Shown here: positions 1 through 11,090 of the stretch, piece by piece
Position numbering within the stretch: position 1 is the stretch's first letter
Layout: every line of letters begins with the position of its first letter
Assembly: GCA_003427395.1 (NCBI GenBank)
Contig: BFEA01000004.1
Location: forward strand, 4,203,406-4,259,168
Length of the DNA: 55,763 bases
Direction of reading: 5' to 3'
DNA from: Chara braunii
Taxonomy: Eukaryota > Streptophyta > Charophyceae > Charales > Characeae
Notes under the pieces: model-generated
What the model was told of the DNA's origin: nothing
Seen by the model: only the letters and a program-made list of their open reading frames with translations
Databases searched by the model: none
Position numbers and translations under genes: made by a program

Positions 1-58
<58 letters not shown>

Positions 59-66
59 CACACACA
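1..66. repeat. CT/CA dinucleotide microsatellite
   Basis: The window opens with a short CT run that passes directly into an uninterrupted CA run. It is a compound dinucleotide microsatellite followed by A-rich sequence. It may extend beyond the window edge. Confidence 0.95.
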
Positions 67-487
67 AATAAAAAAAATAATAAAAAAATTTAAAAAAAAC
101 GAATGGCCTTTTGGGCTGACATGTTTGTGTCATGCCCCTGTCAGGTGGGTGTGCAAATTCTCTTGCCCTTTTGCAATTACACCTACGAAAACTTGGTAAC
201 TGCCGGGGCATTTTGCAAAGTTGGGGAGCGTTCAGTAGGGGTACATTGCAAAGATGGGTCCGACTGATGGCTGGGGTGTTTCGTAAAATGTTTTTCTCAT
301 AGTCCTTCGCCGCAGCGTAGCTGCGGCAGGTCCACTTGTTACTATGATTCTGCATAAACTAGTGTGCCAATGCAACTTCGTTTGAATGTTTGTGAGTTTG
401 GAATGCATGCGAGAGCATTTGGCAGCGAAAAGTGCAAGAAATAGAGGATACAAAAAATGCATTATGGATATTTACATCTGCGAGTCA
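67..487. other. unassigned sequence, no gene seen
   Basis: I see no domain-bearing ORF, RNA gene or repeat partner within the window for this stretch. The only sizeable frame on the minus strand (76 codons) is not recognisable. Confidence 0.4.
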
Positions 488-606
488 TCATACCTGCTTA
501 TTGGCGGAGTGGTACACACATGTAACTATGGATCAGGAGGTGGATAGGTTAAATCCTGTCGGATATATTGGGGGCAAAACCCCTTAAAAGAAAAAGACGA
601 TGGTTT
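488..606 (+). mobile_element. tRNA-derived SINE-like sequence (copy 1)
   Basis: An internal RNA polymerase III promoter can be read. There is an A-box-like TTGGCGGAGTGG, then about 45 nt later a B-box-like GGTTAAATCC with one departure from GGTTCRANNCC. The copy ends in CCCCTTAAAAG followed by A-rich sequence. Copies at 3838-3975 and 13610-13750 share the same architecture and an ACCCCTTAAAA-like tail, which suggests one SINE family. It does not fold as a functional tRNA. The limits are approximate. Confidence 0.4.
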
Positions 607-1311
607 GTCTATCCGTCATCTCCTTTAAAACATTAAAAAAAAGAAAGGTGCCCGCCGCAGCTCCGCTCGCAGCGGAGAGCTGCGCCCCCGTGCAAAGTGG
701 AATGAATCTTCTCCCGGAACATGGGGAGATACACGGCCATATTTTTTTTTGTCTTCCTCCTCCTTCCCCTCCTCTCAGTCGTCATCCATCCCCTGCTCCA
801 CCTGTTCGTCGTCCTCCCGTTCCTCCTCTAGTGGGCCTCACCATCTTGTTCTCCTCCTGTTCATCGTCCTCCGTTCCTCCTCCTTCCCCTCCTCCAGCTT
901 GTCATCCTGCCCCCTCCTCCTGTTCCCCTCCTCCCGTTAATCCTTCCCCTCTTTGTATAGTTCTCCTTCTCTTTTTTGTATAGTTGTGGAGTCCAAGGAG
1001 GCCTCAGTTTTTGAGTTTTTTAGTTTGTGCTTCGCACTCGTATAACGGAGCTTTTCTAGTGCTGTCTACGGAGGACAGGCGAAACCAGCAGTACTTGGCC
1101 CAGCCATTGGTTGCGGGCCTGCCATGTTATCGCGCCGCGTTTGCACTTCTGGCTACCGGACCACAATGGCTGGAGGCGCCAGCCATAAAGAAAACAAAAT
1201 GTCCCGCTGGCGGTAAGTGAAAACTTGGCACGCAGGGTGCTTCGAGGCCAGGCATCCATAGCTGGGCCAAGTACTGGCGGTTAAAAAAACTGTTATTCCG
1301 AAATAGGCCGC
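607..1311. other. unassigned sequence with a polypyrimidine tract
   Basis: From about 742 to 985 the plus strand is a degenerate TCC/CCT-rich tract. It keeps two overlapping plus frames open (127 and 63 codons), and these are low-complexity artefacts. The rest up to the LTR start at 1312 shows nothing recognisable. Confidence 0.5.
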
Positions 1312-2443
1312 TGTAATGACCCGCCAAAGCACAGACTGAGAACACTGCTGATTTCTGGGATTTGCCACTGGAATGAATGCCTTGCCGTGATTCCCGCATT
1401 CTGCTGTGTTTTTCCAAGTCTGTGTGTGTGTGCATGCCTGCCCGTTTGCTTGCCTGTCTGAGTGCTTGACGGTTGAGTGTGTGTGTGACCCGTAAGGGTA
1501 CCTGTTGGTTGCAAGGCCCCGCAGGGCCGGTACTTACCTGTGGCTGTGACTTTGAAGGGTTGCAGGGGGGGTTAACACGCAGGTAGCGGGGGTAGGCCCA
1601 CGGCACTTAGAGCAGCTGGGGAAAAACACTCAAGTAGCAGGTAGGCCGAGCAGAAGAAGACAAAAAGTTGGCATTTTTAGAGGCCCAGTAGCGGTAGGCT
1701 AGAGGTAGGCCGGTACCAGTCCAAGTAGCCCGGGTCTAGGGCCTGTCCGGACAATAACAGAGCCTGCAATGATGTTTCCCTCCGAAAGTGAGGAGGTACC
1801 GGTTGCTGGGAGGCCGCTCGGCCTAGGAAGTCACCGCCCAGGAGGCCGGTAGGCCGCTATATCTTCAGGAAGAGCCAGAGGCTCTTCCTCATTTTGCGGT
1901 GTGCAAGGATTGGCGACATGCTGCTGGAGCGCAGCGCTGGTCCATACAGCGCTGCTTGGAGGTGAAGGTAGCTGGAGCTCAGCCTGGCTATGGNGAGCGG
2001 TCCAGCTTGAGGAGGAGGAAGAAGGGGGTAAGGTAGGAGAGTGGCGAGGTACTTACCTGGCTATGGTGGACTCCATCTTCATCACCTGGTAGGGCGCTGC
2101 ATCTGGAAGGCCCCGCTGGGGTAGTACGGCACCAAGGAGGTCCGAGCAGGGTCAGGCATGGCGGAGCAGCAAGCAGCACCATAGCTGCTTTGGGGTTGGC
2201 CGTTGCACATCAGGGCTAGGCCCAAGTAGTCCGCCATAGCCTAGGCTTAGAGAGATGAGAGGAGGAGGAGCCATGGCTATGGTGGACCGATGTATGAGTC
2301 AGCAGTGAGGGGGAACTTCGGACATTGATTCTGGATCATTCATTCATTGTTATTATTATTATTAAGAGGAATAAGATTGGGGGAAGTTGGAAGGAGGAGG
2401 AAGGTGGAGAGAGAAGGGGGAGTTGTCATTTGTCTTGCTGGTG

Positions 2444-2475
<32 letters not shown>

Positions 2476-2594
2476 CTTCTTCTTTCTCTCTCCTCTGGTC
2501 CATATCTCTTTGCAAGTGCTTTCATTTCTTTCGCAATTTGGTGGCATTGTCTTTCATTGTGAATTGCACTTGGGAAATGACCAGGATCGTAACA
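1312..2594 (+). mobile_element. solo LTR, family A (plus orientation)
   Basis: This is a 1283-bp sequence starting TGTAATG and ending GATCGTAACA. It is the reverse complement, with scattered differences and indels, of the family-A LTR at 4481-5776. No PBS, polypurine tract or coding sequence adjoins either end, so it is a solo LTR left by LTR-LTR recombination. The flanks share only CCGC (1308-1311 and 2595-2598), a possible but short target-site duplication. It includes a (TTC)n microsatellite at about 2447-2484, which matches the (GAA)n in the inverted copy. One N lies at 1994. Confidence 0.8.
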
Positions 2595-2844
2595 CCGCCT
2601 TGAATTGTCGAGGGGTTTTCTTTATGCGGGCTAAATTTTCACAGGTCATCTGGTGCAGTGAATTGACTACCTGCCAAATTTTCACCAGTGTGGTGGAGTA
2701 GTGCCCTTGGCCTCTCTCTGGGGTGGCGGTCACCCAAAATGGCTTGAGGACCATGCTGCCCTGCTGAAAATGAATGATACGCATCAGGATGTAGGAACAG
2801 CTGTGAAAAAATCCCGTTGAGATATGTTGGAGGGTGACGTGCTG

Positions 2845-3228
2845 GGATGCACCCATAGTTGGCAGATGCAAAAGTAGCCTGACTGGTTTGGCCAACCAAA
2901 AATCCCGAATGTGATTATTGCGGAACCTACTGTTCTGTTTGCAAGAGTGGCTCGTTAGCTAAAAGTGACAGTTGTCACTAGGGCAATGCCTGAGAGCCAT
3001 TCCTTTCTTATTCAATTGTCAACTCAAATGCAAGGAATGCACCCATAGTTGGCAACTTGGCAGACCCAAAAGTTGAATGGTTTGGCAAACCAAAAAGTCC
3101 CTAACATGATTGTTGTCATACCTATTGATCTGTTTGCATGAGTGGCTCGTAGGCTATAAGTGACAGTTGTCGTGGGGGTAATGGCTGAGAGTCATTCCTG
3201 CTGTGTTCAATCCTCAACCCAAATGCAA
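2845..3228. repeat. ~190-bp tandem duplication
   Basis: Two diverged units start at 2845 and 3034. Both begin with a GGATGCACCCATAGTTGGC-like string and share blocks such as GAGTGGCTCGT and AGTGACAGTTGTC. They end near AAATGCAAG. No coding potential is apparent. Confidence 0.75.
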
Positions 3229-3837
3229 GATGTATTAGTCTTTATGATAGCAGTGAATACAAAGTAGCCATCTCGTGGTACTTCATCAGCCTATCATTGA
3301 TGAGAAATGTCACATCATCCTTATGCAAATCAATGGCTCCAAAGGCATCAGTCTCATTCACCGATTTAGGGATTGAACGCAAGGCATGTCGGGCGAAGAT
3401 TATGTCCGTCGTGATCGATGTATAGAGTGTGACATCAGAGATGGTACCGAAGGCGCTGTGAATTTGTTTTTAATCTTTTAATTATTAGATTCTGTTCTCT
3501 ATGTTACAAATTACAGTCGAGATTGAATTGGGATTGGATTGCTTTTGCTTCTGTTTTAGTGTTGCCCTGTCAGATGTGCACGATGATGCCCTTTGTATAC
3601 ATTTGGATCTCCCCAGCGTGATTCAAATGCTGTTTGCTTCGGCCCTTTGTTTTGGTGGGCCCCTTGCTTCTACTGTGTTTTGGTGGGCCCACAAGGGGAT
3701 CTGACGCGAGAGGTGACTGATTCTTTTCATCCAAAAATGAGAGGAAAAGAGAGAAAGAACAGAGGTGTGGTTTTGATATTCGGGTAGGTGGACTGTACTT
3801 GTGAAAAACAAATTTGAGCGAAGAACAGAAATAGCCC
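3229..3837. other. unassigned sequence, no gene seen
   Basis: This is AT-moderate sequence without a recognisable ORF. A short direct repeat (TTTTGGTGGGCCC, around 3650 and 3680) is the only structure noted. Confidence 0.4.
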
Positions 3838-3975
3838 ACTTGTACACAGCCCATGTGGCTGAGTACACCCCTGTCACTGTTAGTTAAGAGAACATGTGTT
3901 CAAACTTCACATCCTCCCTTAAACAGGTGAACATAAGAAGGGTAGGTTACCCGCTTAAGAAAATAAAGAAAGAAA
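3838..3975 (+). mobile_element. tRNA-derived SINE-like sequence (copy 2)
   Basis: An A-box-like TGGCTGAGTACA is followed after about 35 nt by a B-box-like GTGTTCAAACTTC. The element then ends in TTACCCGCTTAAG plus an A-rich tail (AAAATAAAGAAAGAAA). The 3' end resembles the copies at 488-606 and 13610-13750. Boundaries are approximate. Confidence 0.45.
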
Positions 3976-4480
3976 AAAAGAAATAGGCCACTTGTGTTTC
4001 AGAACCTCCAAAGTAGCCCTGTCAGAATGCACTTCGAGCATCTGCAGACCTGTGTGCATTCTCACAGCGGCAGTTTTGCCTTTGAAGTCTGCTGCTAGTT
4101 GTGTTCTCGATGAAGGTTTCTGGTTGTGGCTTTGACACCCTGCATGCACTCTAGTGTACAATTTGGCCTTGTTGATTCTTCACCTGCAATTTGAATTGTG
4201 CAATCAATGTGTAATTTCTAATTGCAGTTTTCACCATCTTAGTCGAATGATATGGTTGGCCTACTCAGTGGATGTTTGTTGAATCTCACGGTAGTTTGAC
4301 CACCAAGATTCTATAGATTGATCTTCTCCCTGTTCCACAATATGAAGGTTGGGGGCTGAATCTGTAGAGGGCGGGGGGGAAAGGTATTTTAACTTTTATG
4401 TACCTGTGCTCCAGGCATGTTTCTAGGAAGTGTGAAACTTTTTCCCCCTATTTCTGTTTTTAATGGTTTTTTTTTCAGAG
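3976..4480. other. unassigned sequence upstream of Gy-A
   Basis: No gene, repeat partner or RNA was recognised. It ends in a T-rich run directly before the Gy-A LTR. Confidence 0.4.
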
Positions 4481-5776
4481 TGTTACGATCCTGGTCATTC
4501 CCAAAGTGCAAATTCACAGTGAAAGACAATGCCACCCAATTGCGGAAGAAATGAACGCACTTGCAAAGAGATAGAGACCAAACAAGAGAGAAAGAAGAAG
4601 AAGAAGAAGAAGAAGAAGAAGAAGATGTACACCAGCATCACCAATGACAAATCCCCCTTCTCCAACTTCCTCCTCCTTGACTTCGCCAATCTTATTCTTC
4701 TTCCGCATAATAATAATAACAATGAGTGGATGAACCAGAAACAATATCCGAAGTTCCCTCTTACTAGTAGCACAGCAATAGGTCCACCACAGCCATGGCT
4801 TCCCCCTTCTTCCGCCTCTCACATGCCAAGGCTATGGCGGATTCATCGGGGCTCTGCCCTCTTGTCCTCTTGTGCAAAGGACAACAAAAAGCAACTATGC
4901 TGCTGCTCATCAGGCCACCATGCCTGACTCTGCCTTGAGCTTCCTTGGTGTGGCACTACCCCAACTTGGGCCTTCCAGACACAGCGCCTATCAAGGTGAT
5001 GAAGATGGTGTCCACCATAGCCAGGTAGGTGCCTCGCCACTGTCCTCCTCTGCCCCCTTCTTCCTCCTCCTCAGGCTGGGCTGCTCGCCATAGCCAGGCT
5101 GAGCGCCCAGCTGCTCTCCTTCCTCCAGGCAGCGCTCCAAGTCAAGCGCTTGGTGCCAGCAGTATGTCGCCAATCCTTTCACACCGCAAATGAGGAGGAG
5201 CCACTTGCTCCTCCCGAAGATATTGCGGCCTACCTGCCTTTTGGGCGGTGACTTCCTAGGCCGCACGGCCTCCCAGCAACCGGTACCTTCTCCCTTTCGG
5301 AGGGAAACATCATTGCAGGCCCTGATATCGTCCGTACAGGCCCTACACTCAGGCTACTCTATCGGGCGTCTAAAAATGCCAACGTTTTGTCTTCTTCTGC
5401 TCGGCCTAGAGTACCTGACACTTCTGCCACTACTTGAGTGGTGCTGGCCTACCTGCTACTTGAGTGTTTTTCCCGGAGCTCTTAAGTGTCACAGGCCTAC
5501 CCCGGCTACTTGAGTGTTTTTCCCGCTGCAACCCTCAAAGTCACGGCCACGGGTAAGTACTGGCCCTGTGGGGCCTCCAAACCAAGAAGTACCCTTGCGG
5601 GTCACACACACACTCAAGCCGACAAGCACTCAGACAGGCACACAGACCAGCTGGCACGCACACACACAGACTTAGAAATCACAGCAGAATGCGGAAATCT
5701 CAGCAAGGCATACACTCCAGCAGCAAATCACAGAAAAAAGCAGTGTTCTCAGTCTGTCTTTTGGCGGGACGTTACA
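4481..5776 (-). mobile_element. 3' LTR of Gy-A
   Basis: On the plus strand the LTR starts TGTTACGATCC and ends GACGTTACA, giving TGT...ACA termini over 1296 bp. The first ~370 bp match the truncated LTR at 10714-11090, and the whole matches the reverse complement of the solo LTR at 1312-2594. It contains a (GAA)n microsatellite around 4592-4626. Just inside the element is a pyrimidine run, the complement of the polypurine tract, which fixes the boundary. Confidence 0.85.
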
Positions 5777-5794
5777 CTACCCCCCTCTCAAGAG
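5777..5794 (-). promoter_or_regulatory. polypurine tract of Gy-A
   Basis: On the minus strand this reads CTCTTGAGAGGGGGGTAG, immediately upstream of the 3' LTR. It is the expected plus-strand DNA primer site for reverse transcription. It is assigned from its position and purine composition. Confidence 0.7.
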
Positions 5795-5920
5795 CTAGGT
5801 CCCTTCGAGCGAGTAACTCGTTCAGAGTCGGCACAAAATGCATCCTAGGCGTAAATCAGAGAGATAGTTTCGATATAACCGTAAGGAGTAAATGTTGCCG
5901 AAAACTTCGCAGTCTGTACA

Positions 5921-7294
5921 TTACACTATTTGTTGTTCATAGAACTCGTCCAACGGGTGATTGAGGAAGTGAACTTTGTATCGTTTGTTCCTTCCTTTTC
6001 CTTCATGGAAAGCAATTCTGTCTATTTCGTGAACACGGTTGATAGCACGAGGAATCATAGGATCTCGGAAGGGAAAAGGCTCATCATTAATGTGGGGACA
6101 AGGTTTCGATGCGTACACAAATGAGGTGGTACGACAATCATGTTCGACGAACGAGATTTGTCATCTCCGACCACCTTCAGAACCTGCCAAGGACAATAGT
6201 ACAATTGAAGAAGCTTGCGTGATACTCCCTCTTCGTTGTAAAATTCAGACAGGTTGATCCGTATAGAACTTCTTACTTCGAAATTCCCTTCTTTCAAGTT
6301 CTTTGCACGACTTGTTAGCATATTTTTATCATGGCATGTTGACACTTGTTCATCGCTGCGATAGCAACTTTGAGCAAGCATGCATATTTGGCATTGTAGC
6401 CAGGCATATCGAGCGTCGGACCATGTGACCAATCGGGGAAGAGATAGGAGCGAGGATTGCACAGCTGCCAACCGTATGGCAATTGATTCGGTGTCATGCC
6501 AGTTGCAAAGCGAATGGAGTTATTATACAACCCGTTCACTTTGTGTAACTCCTTGTCCCTTGGTTCTGATCGGGAACAATTAACGCCCGAAGCAGCTGAA
6601 TGATGGTCTGACTTCCTTGGTCAAACCATTGGCTTTCGGGTGTCGATCAGAAGTCATCTTGAGTTTGAAGTCGTTCCGATCAGTAGTTATGAACCTGGTG
6701 TCCCGATCACTCAGAAGAGTTTTCGGGGGGGCATGCTGCAGAATGTGCTGCTGGTGAAATTCTTCAATCACAAGCTGAGTTGGTGCATGAGGAGGTAAAG
6801 GAATTAAGTTTGTAGAAAAACGATCCACGATGACCATGACGTTGTGAATGACCTCTATCGCTCACCTTTTTTATGTCCGTGAAATCGATAGAAACCGGTT
6901 CACCGGGTCCATCAGGAATGGAGGGGGGTTTCAGCAGGCCATAAGGCTTATGCCTATGGACCTTGGTTCTTTGACAAACTTGACATTCAACAATAAACTT
7001 ATGAGCGGATCCCTTCATTACCGACGGATTAAACTGTTGCCAAAGACTTCCGTAAGTCTTCTCAACCATGTGGCAAATCCAAGAAATGAGTTCGGAGAGG
7101 CTCATGGTTGAGTACACACAAACGATCAAACTTCCCATTGCATCGGAAAACAGGACCCTCACACTCGTGAAGATCAGGCTGGCTGCTAGGGTCAGCCTTG
7201 ATCTGCTCGAGGATGAGACTAAGGTTCGGATCCTTGGCAGTCGGAGCTCATATGAGCTCACGAGGCAAGTCAAAAACTCAGGGTGACGAGACAA
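5921..7294 (-). pseudogene. Gy-A integrase and chromodomain-like tail (broken)
   Basis: The enzyme would insert retrotransposon cDNA into chromosomes. Fragments in several minus frames can be ordered. The frame 7294-6764 holds the second half of the zinc-binding domain (CQVCQRTK at about 6985-6962), followed by PDGPGEPVSIDF with the first catalytic Asp. The frame 6837-6580 has VIVDRFS and SDRDTRFI with the second Asp (about 6708). The third catalytic region reads KANGLTKEV, where this family normally has a DGQTE-like string. The frame 6539-6315 holds NNSIRFATGMTPNQLPYGW, typical of the integrase core end. The frame 6118-5921 ends in RYKVHFLNHPLDEF, which resembles the tail or chromodomain-like region of plant chromoviruses. 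Multiple frameshifts and stops make it a pseudogene. Confidence 0.8.
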
Positions 7295-7507
7295 AGCATC
7301 AGCGACACGATTATAACAACCTTTCTTGTGTTTCAGTTCAAAATTGTAAAATTCAATGTCATGCAGCCAACAGGTCAGTGGCGGAGAGAGAGATCAGTTT
7401 GCGTTTTGATGCACCGCAAGGTGTGATGATCCGAGTAAACCTTGAAGTGACGACCCAATAAGTAGTGCTTCCAATGCGCCAGAGTTCAAGAATATATGTG
7501 GAGGCAG

Positions 7508-8390
7508 CTACGTTGTGGTTGGCATGTGTTTGCTGTAATATTCGAGTGGACGCAGGCCATCTCCATCATCTTGTTGTAGCACTGCGCCAATCTTATACTG
7601 GCTCACACTCATAATGACCACAAATGTGAGGTTGGGATCTGCTATGCGGAGCACATAATGACTCACGAAAGCTTCTTTCAAAGCTTGAAACACTGTCTCG
7701 CATTTCTGACACCACGCATAAGTGACATATTTGCTTGTTAGTCTCGAGAGTGGGTCAACAATGAAAAAAAAAAACGGTACAAACTTTCGGTAATACGAAG
7801 CCAAACCAAAAAAGGATTGCAGTTCGCATACATTCGCCGATCGAGGCCACCTTCGTATGACCTCAATCTATGACCTCAACCATGGTTGCCTTCGGTTCAA
7901 GGCCGTTTGCAGACAATTGGTGCCCAAGATAGATGACACTGTCCCTTCCAAACTCAGCTTTTTCTAAGTTGAGGTGCAGCTTCGCCTCCTTGAGAACCTG
8001 CAAAACTTCCCCAAGGTGCTTGACGCGCTCTTCCATGGACTTGCTGAAAGTCGTGACGTCATCGAGGTAAACGACAACAAACTTGTCAAGCTGATGGCGG
8101 AGAACTGTGTCCATGAGGCACTAAAATGTGGCTGGTGCATTCGTGAGACTGAAGGGCATAACGATAAATTTGTACAACCCAAGAAGATAAGTTCCACACC
8201 CCCTTGAACAAGGCGTTGCTGCTTAAGTTGCAGCCAATGTTCCGGACGAGAATGAAAGTTGACTTCCTTAGACCCCTCCCAAGGCTCGGTGTAAAGTACT
8301 TCAACTGCAGCGGTCTTGGTTTCAACGTTGGTCCGGGCTTTAATAACAGGCTGTTGGTCAGATTGATGGTCGTTGGAGGGGCTTGCAATT
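7508..8390 (-). pseudogene. Gy-A reverse transcriptase / RNase H fragment
   Basis: RT copies element RNA into DNA. The frame 8114-7863 carries the palm motif VVVYLDDV (YLDD at 8069-8058) and the following EKAEFGRDSVIYLGHQLS, typical of Ty3/gypsy RT. The frame 7804-7508 continues with YYRKFVP, DPLSRLT and the RNase H start. The usual TDAS motif with the first catalytic Asp is replaced by MSVS, so RNase H would be inactive even if the frame were open. The fingers and first half of the palm, and the preceding protease, are absent. The join to gag occurs near 8390, so an internal deletion is likely. Confidence 0.8.
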
Positions 8391-8439
8391 GACTGTTCGG
8401 CTTCTCTTGTTGTAGAGAGTGTTGATAACTCTTTTACGC

Positions 8440-9435
8440 CCTTTGCCCGTTTCCCTGCAAACAATAACACTCCCGCACAGCGTGCCCAGGCTTTTCACAA
8501 TGCAAGCATAGGCGGAGTTTGGATCTTCTTTCCCATTCTCTTTGATTGATGCAAAGGGCTTCCCAAGGTCTGGTGGAAGCATCCTCTGACTTCTACGGAA
8601 TGTTTGCATTCTTTGGGGGGGGGGGGGGGTTATGGTTTCCGTACCTGAATTGTGGTAGGCCCCTTGCCAGAAGCTGTCTTTCTAAAGGCATTACATTTTT
8701 CTTCACCTTGAGGGCCGCAAGTTTCAGCCTCGCCTTGAGTGCCACGTGCGTATCTTGATACTGCGCGGTGAGGAGGTCCTCAAGAGTATGTACAAGAGTC
8801 ACTTTCAACCACTTCCTGCGGTGTTCGCAATGATATTCACTTTCCCGTCATACTTGGTTGGCAGCGTGGCCGCCCTCTTGTCCACCATGGGGCCGTTGTA
8901 TTGTATGCCAGTAGGAACTGCGGCGTTTTGGGCTGGCGACCGTGTATTTGGGATTGGGACAAGTGCAAACTGTCGGTGCTGCCGCTTGAAGAGTTGGCAC
9001 CGGTTAGTGTGCTCGTCAAAGTTCCACTTGCTCTATGCATGAGGACTGTGTCAGGGGGAAAGACTGGGACAACAGCAGGACGAGGATTAGGAGGATGAGG
9101 GAAAGTCCGTTGGGCCTGTTTGAGGCCGACAATCTCAGCCTGCAGCTCTTGGTTTCGCCGCTCTAGAATTGTCATGTGCGACTGAAGATCTTCCAATGTC
9201 CGTAGTTGAACCAAGGCTGCTATGACAGCGGCTAACTTCTCGTTGAACCGATTATCACTGATCTCGGTAACAGCGAGGAGAGCCACTTGGGCAGCTATAC
9301 TTGTTTGCTTTAGTTGCCTCCGCCTCCCTCTCTCTCTGTACTGCATACTCGTAAAGTTTCAGAAAAAAACGGTTTCTCGCCCTCATCGGCTGCGTCCAGC
9401 GTGGCCTGCCATTGGGCAGATGAGATGTCTGCCAT
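8440..9435 (-). pseudogene. Gy-A gag (nucleocapsid with CCHC knuckle), frameshifted
   Basis: Gag forms the virus-like particle and binds element RNA. The start at 9435 gives MADISSAQWQATLDAADEGE before a frameshift at a T/A homopolymer near 9365. The frame 9346-8837 then holds a coiled-coil-like stretch (RTLEDLQSHMTILERRNQEL). The frame 8808-8593 holds TLEDLLTAQYQDTHVALKAR, which resembles a capsid carboxyl end. A clear zinc knuckle, CLHCEKPGHAVREC (C-x2-C-x4-H-x4-C), lies near 8510-8465. The coding region is shorter than a typical gypsy gag, so deletions are probable. Confidence 0.7.
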
Positions 9436-10699
9436 GTCGGAGGATGGGGTATTAGTAGATCTCTCAAGAGGGGTCCGCACTTTGCTCACGTTTGGACGAA
9501 GGCTCCTCTTAAAAAGAATACCTTATCTCTCCCTTCTCTCTCTTTCCGCTTATTGCGCACACGTCTCAATATTGGACATAGATAGTTCAGATAAAAGACA
9601 TAAGAAAATAAATCACAGAAGAGAAGGTAGAACTCCTAGCCGGAGTGGCAATTCACTTGGACTAGAGAACGACATTCACGCAGCAGAATAAAATAAATAA
9701 TAAAAATTGAAAGAGAGGTCTGACCTAATGAATGATTTCGGACAAGAAAACTAGTTGAAGCAATGCAGATTTCGAGGGGTGCAAACGGTCGCCAATCCAG
9801 ACGCAGAGAACATGCAGTAAGACCAGTCAAGATCCTCTTGAAACGAATGTCCCTACTAGTCGTGTGTCCCCCAGTCTCAGCACTGCAAAGAAATGCAACT
9901 GATGGCAACAGATTTGGGGGCAAAGGGTCCTATTCCAGTCATGAAGGGTCCCAAGTCGGTTGTGGACCAGGACCAATCAGAAGGGTGTCCCACGACGGTC
10001 CCAACCGCCTCTATCGTACTGGAAAGGTAAACACAACTTCAGCAAGAACCTACTCCTACAGCCATTCAGGAGTGAAATCAATCGATCTGCTCACACACAC
10101 AACCAAGACCTCCGGGAAGAGGAAAAGAGCCCAACAGGCCATGAAACACCAATCAACCGTGTGTTTATACCCAAGTCACACGACACTTACCTGTGAGACC
10201 CGACCTCCCAAGATGGAATGACTCACCCCCCTCTCTCATAGGTCCTCCTGACCCCTAGCTAGCACAACCCAAAGTGACCTAGCATGACTAAGAGGGCTCT
10301 CTTACACCCATGTTACAACTCCGGATCCTCCATTGATGTTGAAGACCAAGTAGCAACTTGCAGCTCTTCAATGCAGATATGGCAACCTCCGGTCAAGTCT
10401 CCCTCTTGAGGGGAAGCCCATAAGTCACTCAATGTCTTCTTGAAGTCCAGATTCCAGGTGTGAGTACCTCTCACTCTCTACTCCCTCTCTGTTACTTCAA
10501 TCAGCCTCCTTTGTGTCTCGCCACCCCATTTAATCACTCAAGCAACCTGGTCAGGTCTAACCAGGTGGGGGCAGCAGCCACATACCTCGCTGCCCCTCTT
10601 AACCCTAACTTGAAACCCTAATCCAAGATTAGGTTAGCCCTAACCTAATTTGGAATTAGGATGAGGGTAGCTCAACACTTCTCGCCAGCTAGTTAGCCC
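9436..10699 (-). other. Gy-A untranslated leader between PBS and gag
   Basis: About 1.26 kb lies between the PBS and the gag start with no convincing ORF. It is the element's internal leader. A sequence reading ACAGGTAAGTG on the minus strand near 10190 is a strong splice-donor look-alike. Confidence 0.55.
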
Positions 10700-10711
10700 G
10701 CTCCGATACCA
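10700..10711 (-). promoter_or_regulatory. tRNA primer binding site of Gy-A
   Basis: The minus strand reads TGGTATCGGAGC two bases after the LTR end (GTAACA-AT-PBS). It is complementary to the 3' end of initiator tRNA-Met and differs by one base from the usual plant PBS TGGTATCAGAGC. Gy-B at 28410-28421 has exactly the same variant. Confidence 0.85.
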
Positions 10712-10713
10712 AT

Positions 10714-11090
10714 TGTTACGATCCTTGTCATTCCCAAAGTGCAAATTCACAATGAAAGACAATGCCACCCAATTGTGAAATAAATGAAAGCACTTGCAAA
10801 GAGATAGAGACCAAAGAAGAGAGAGAGTAGAAGAAGAAGAATTTGTACACCAGCAAGACCAATGACAAATCGCCCTCTGTCGGACATCCCCCCTGAGTCA
10901 TAATCCCCGACACCTCCACAACCCTTTTTAGAAAGACAAATCGCCCTTCTCCCTCCACCTTCGTCCTCCTCCTTAACTTCGCCTATCTTATTCTTCTTCT
11001 GAATAGTAATAATAACAACGAGTGGAGGAACCGGAATCAATATCCGAAGTTCCCTCTTACCACTAGCACAACAATAGGTCCACCAAAGCC
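10714..11090 (-). mobile_element. truncated 5' LTR of Gy-A
   Basis: It starts TGTTACGATCC like the 3' LTR and can be followed to CACCAAAGCC at about 11090. The sequence then diverges completely, so roughly 900 bp of the LTR are missing or replaced. It contains an extra block of about 55 bp (10875-10935) bracketed by a short repeat, GACAAATCGCCCT. Confidence 0.8.

Larger units (their letters stand above)
4481..11090 (-). mobile_element. Ty3/gypsy LTR retrotransposon Gy-A, decayed, 5' LTR truncated
   Basis: Read on the minus strand, the element runs from a truncated 5' LTR (10714-11090) through PBS (10700-10711), leader, gag (9435-8440), partial RT/RNase H (8390-7508), integrase (7294-6055) and a short downstream domain (6118-5921) to a polypurine tract (5777-5794) and a 1296-bp 3' LTR (4481-5776). 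The order RT-RNase H-integrase defines Ty3/gypsy. The protease and the amino-terminal half of RT are missing, and stops and frameshifts are everywhere, so it is dead. A solo LTR of the same family lies at 1312-2594 in the opposite orientation. Confidence 0.85.

Noticed and set aside
600-983. 127- and 63-codon plus frames rich in Pro, Ser and Cys
   Set aside because: They are produced by a TCC/CCT low-complexity tract open in more than one frame.
2340-2600. Overlapping ORFs with long runs of K, R, L, F or S
   Set aside because: They cross the (TTC)n microsatellite inside the solo LTR; the same happens at 4495-4773 and 48872-49105.
2554-2895. 113-codon minus frame downstream of the solo LTR
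   Set aside because: No domain, starts inside the LTR and overlaps an alternative frame; no evidence of coding.
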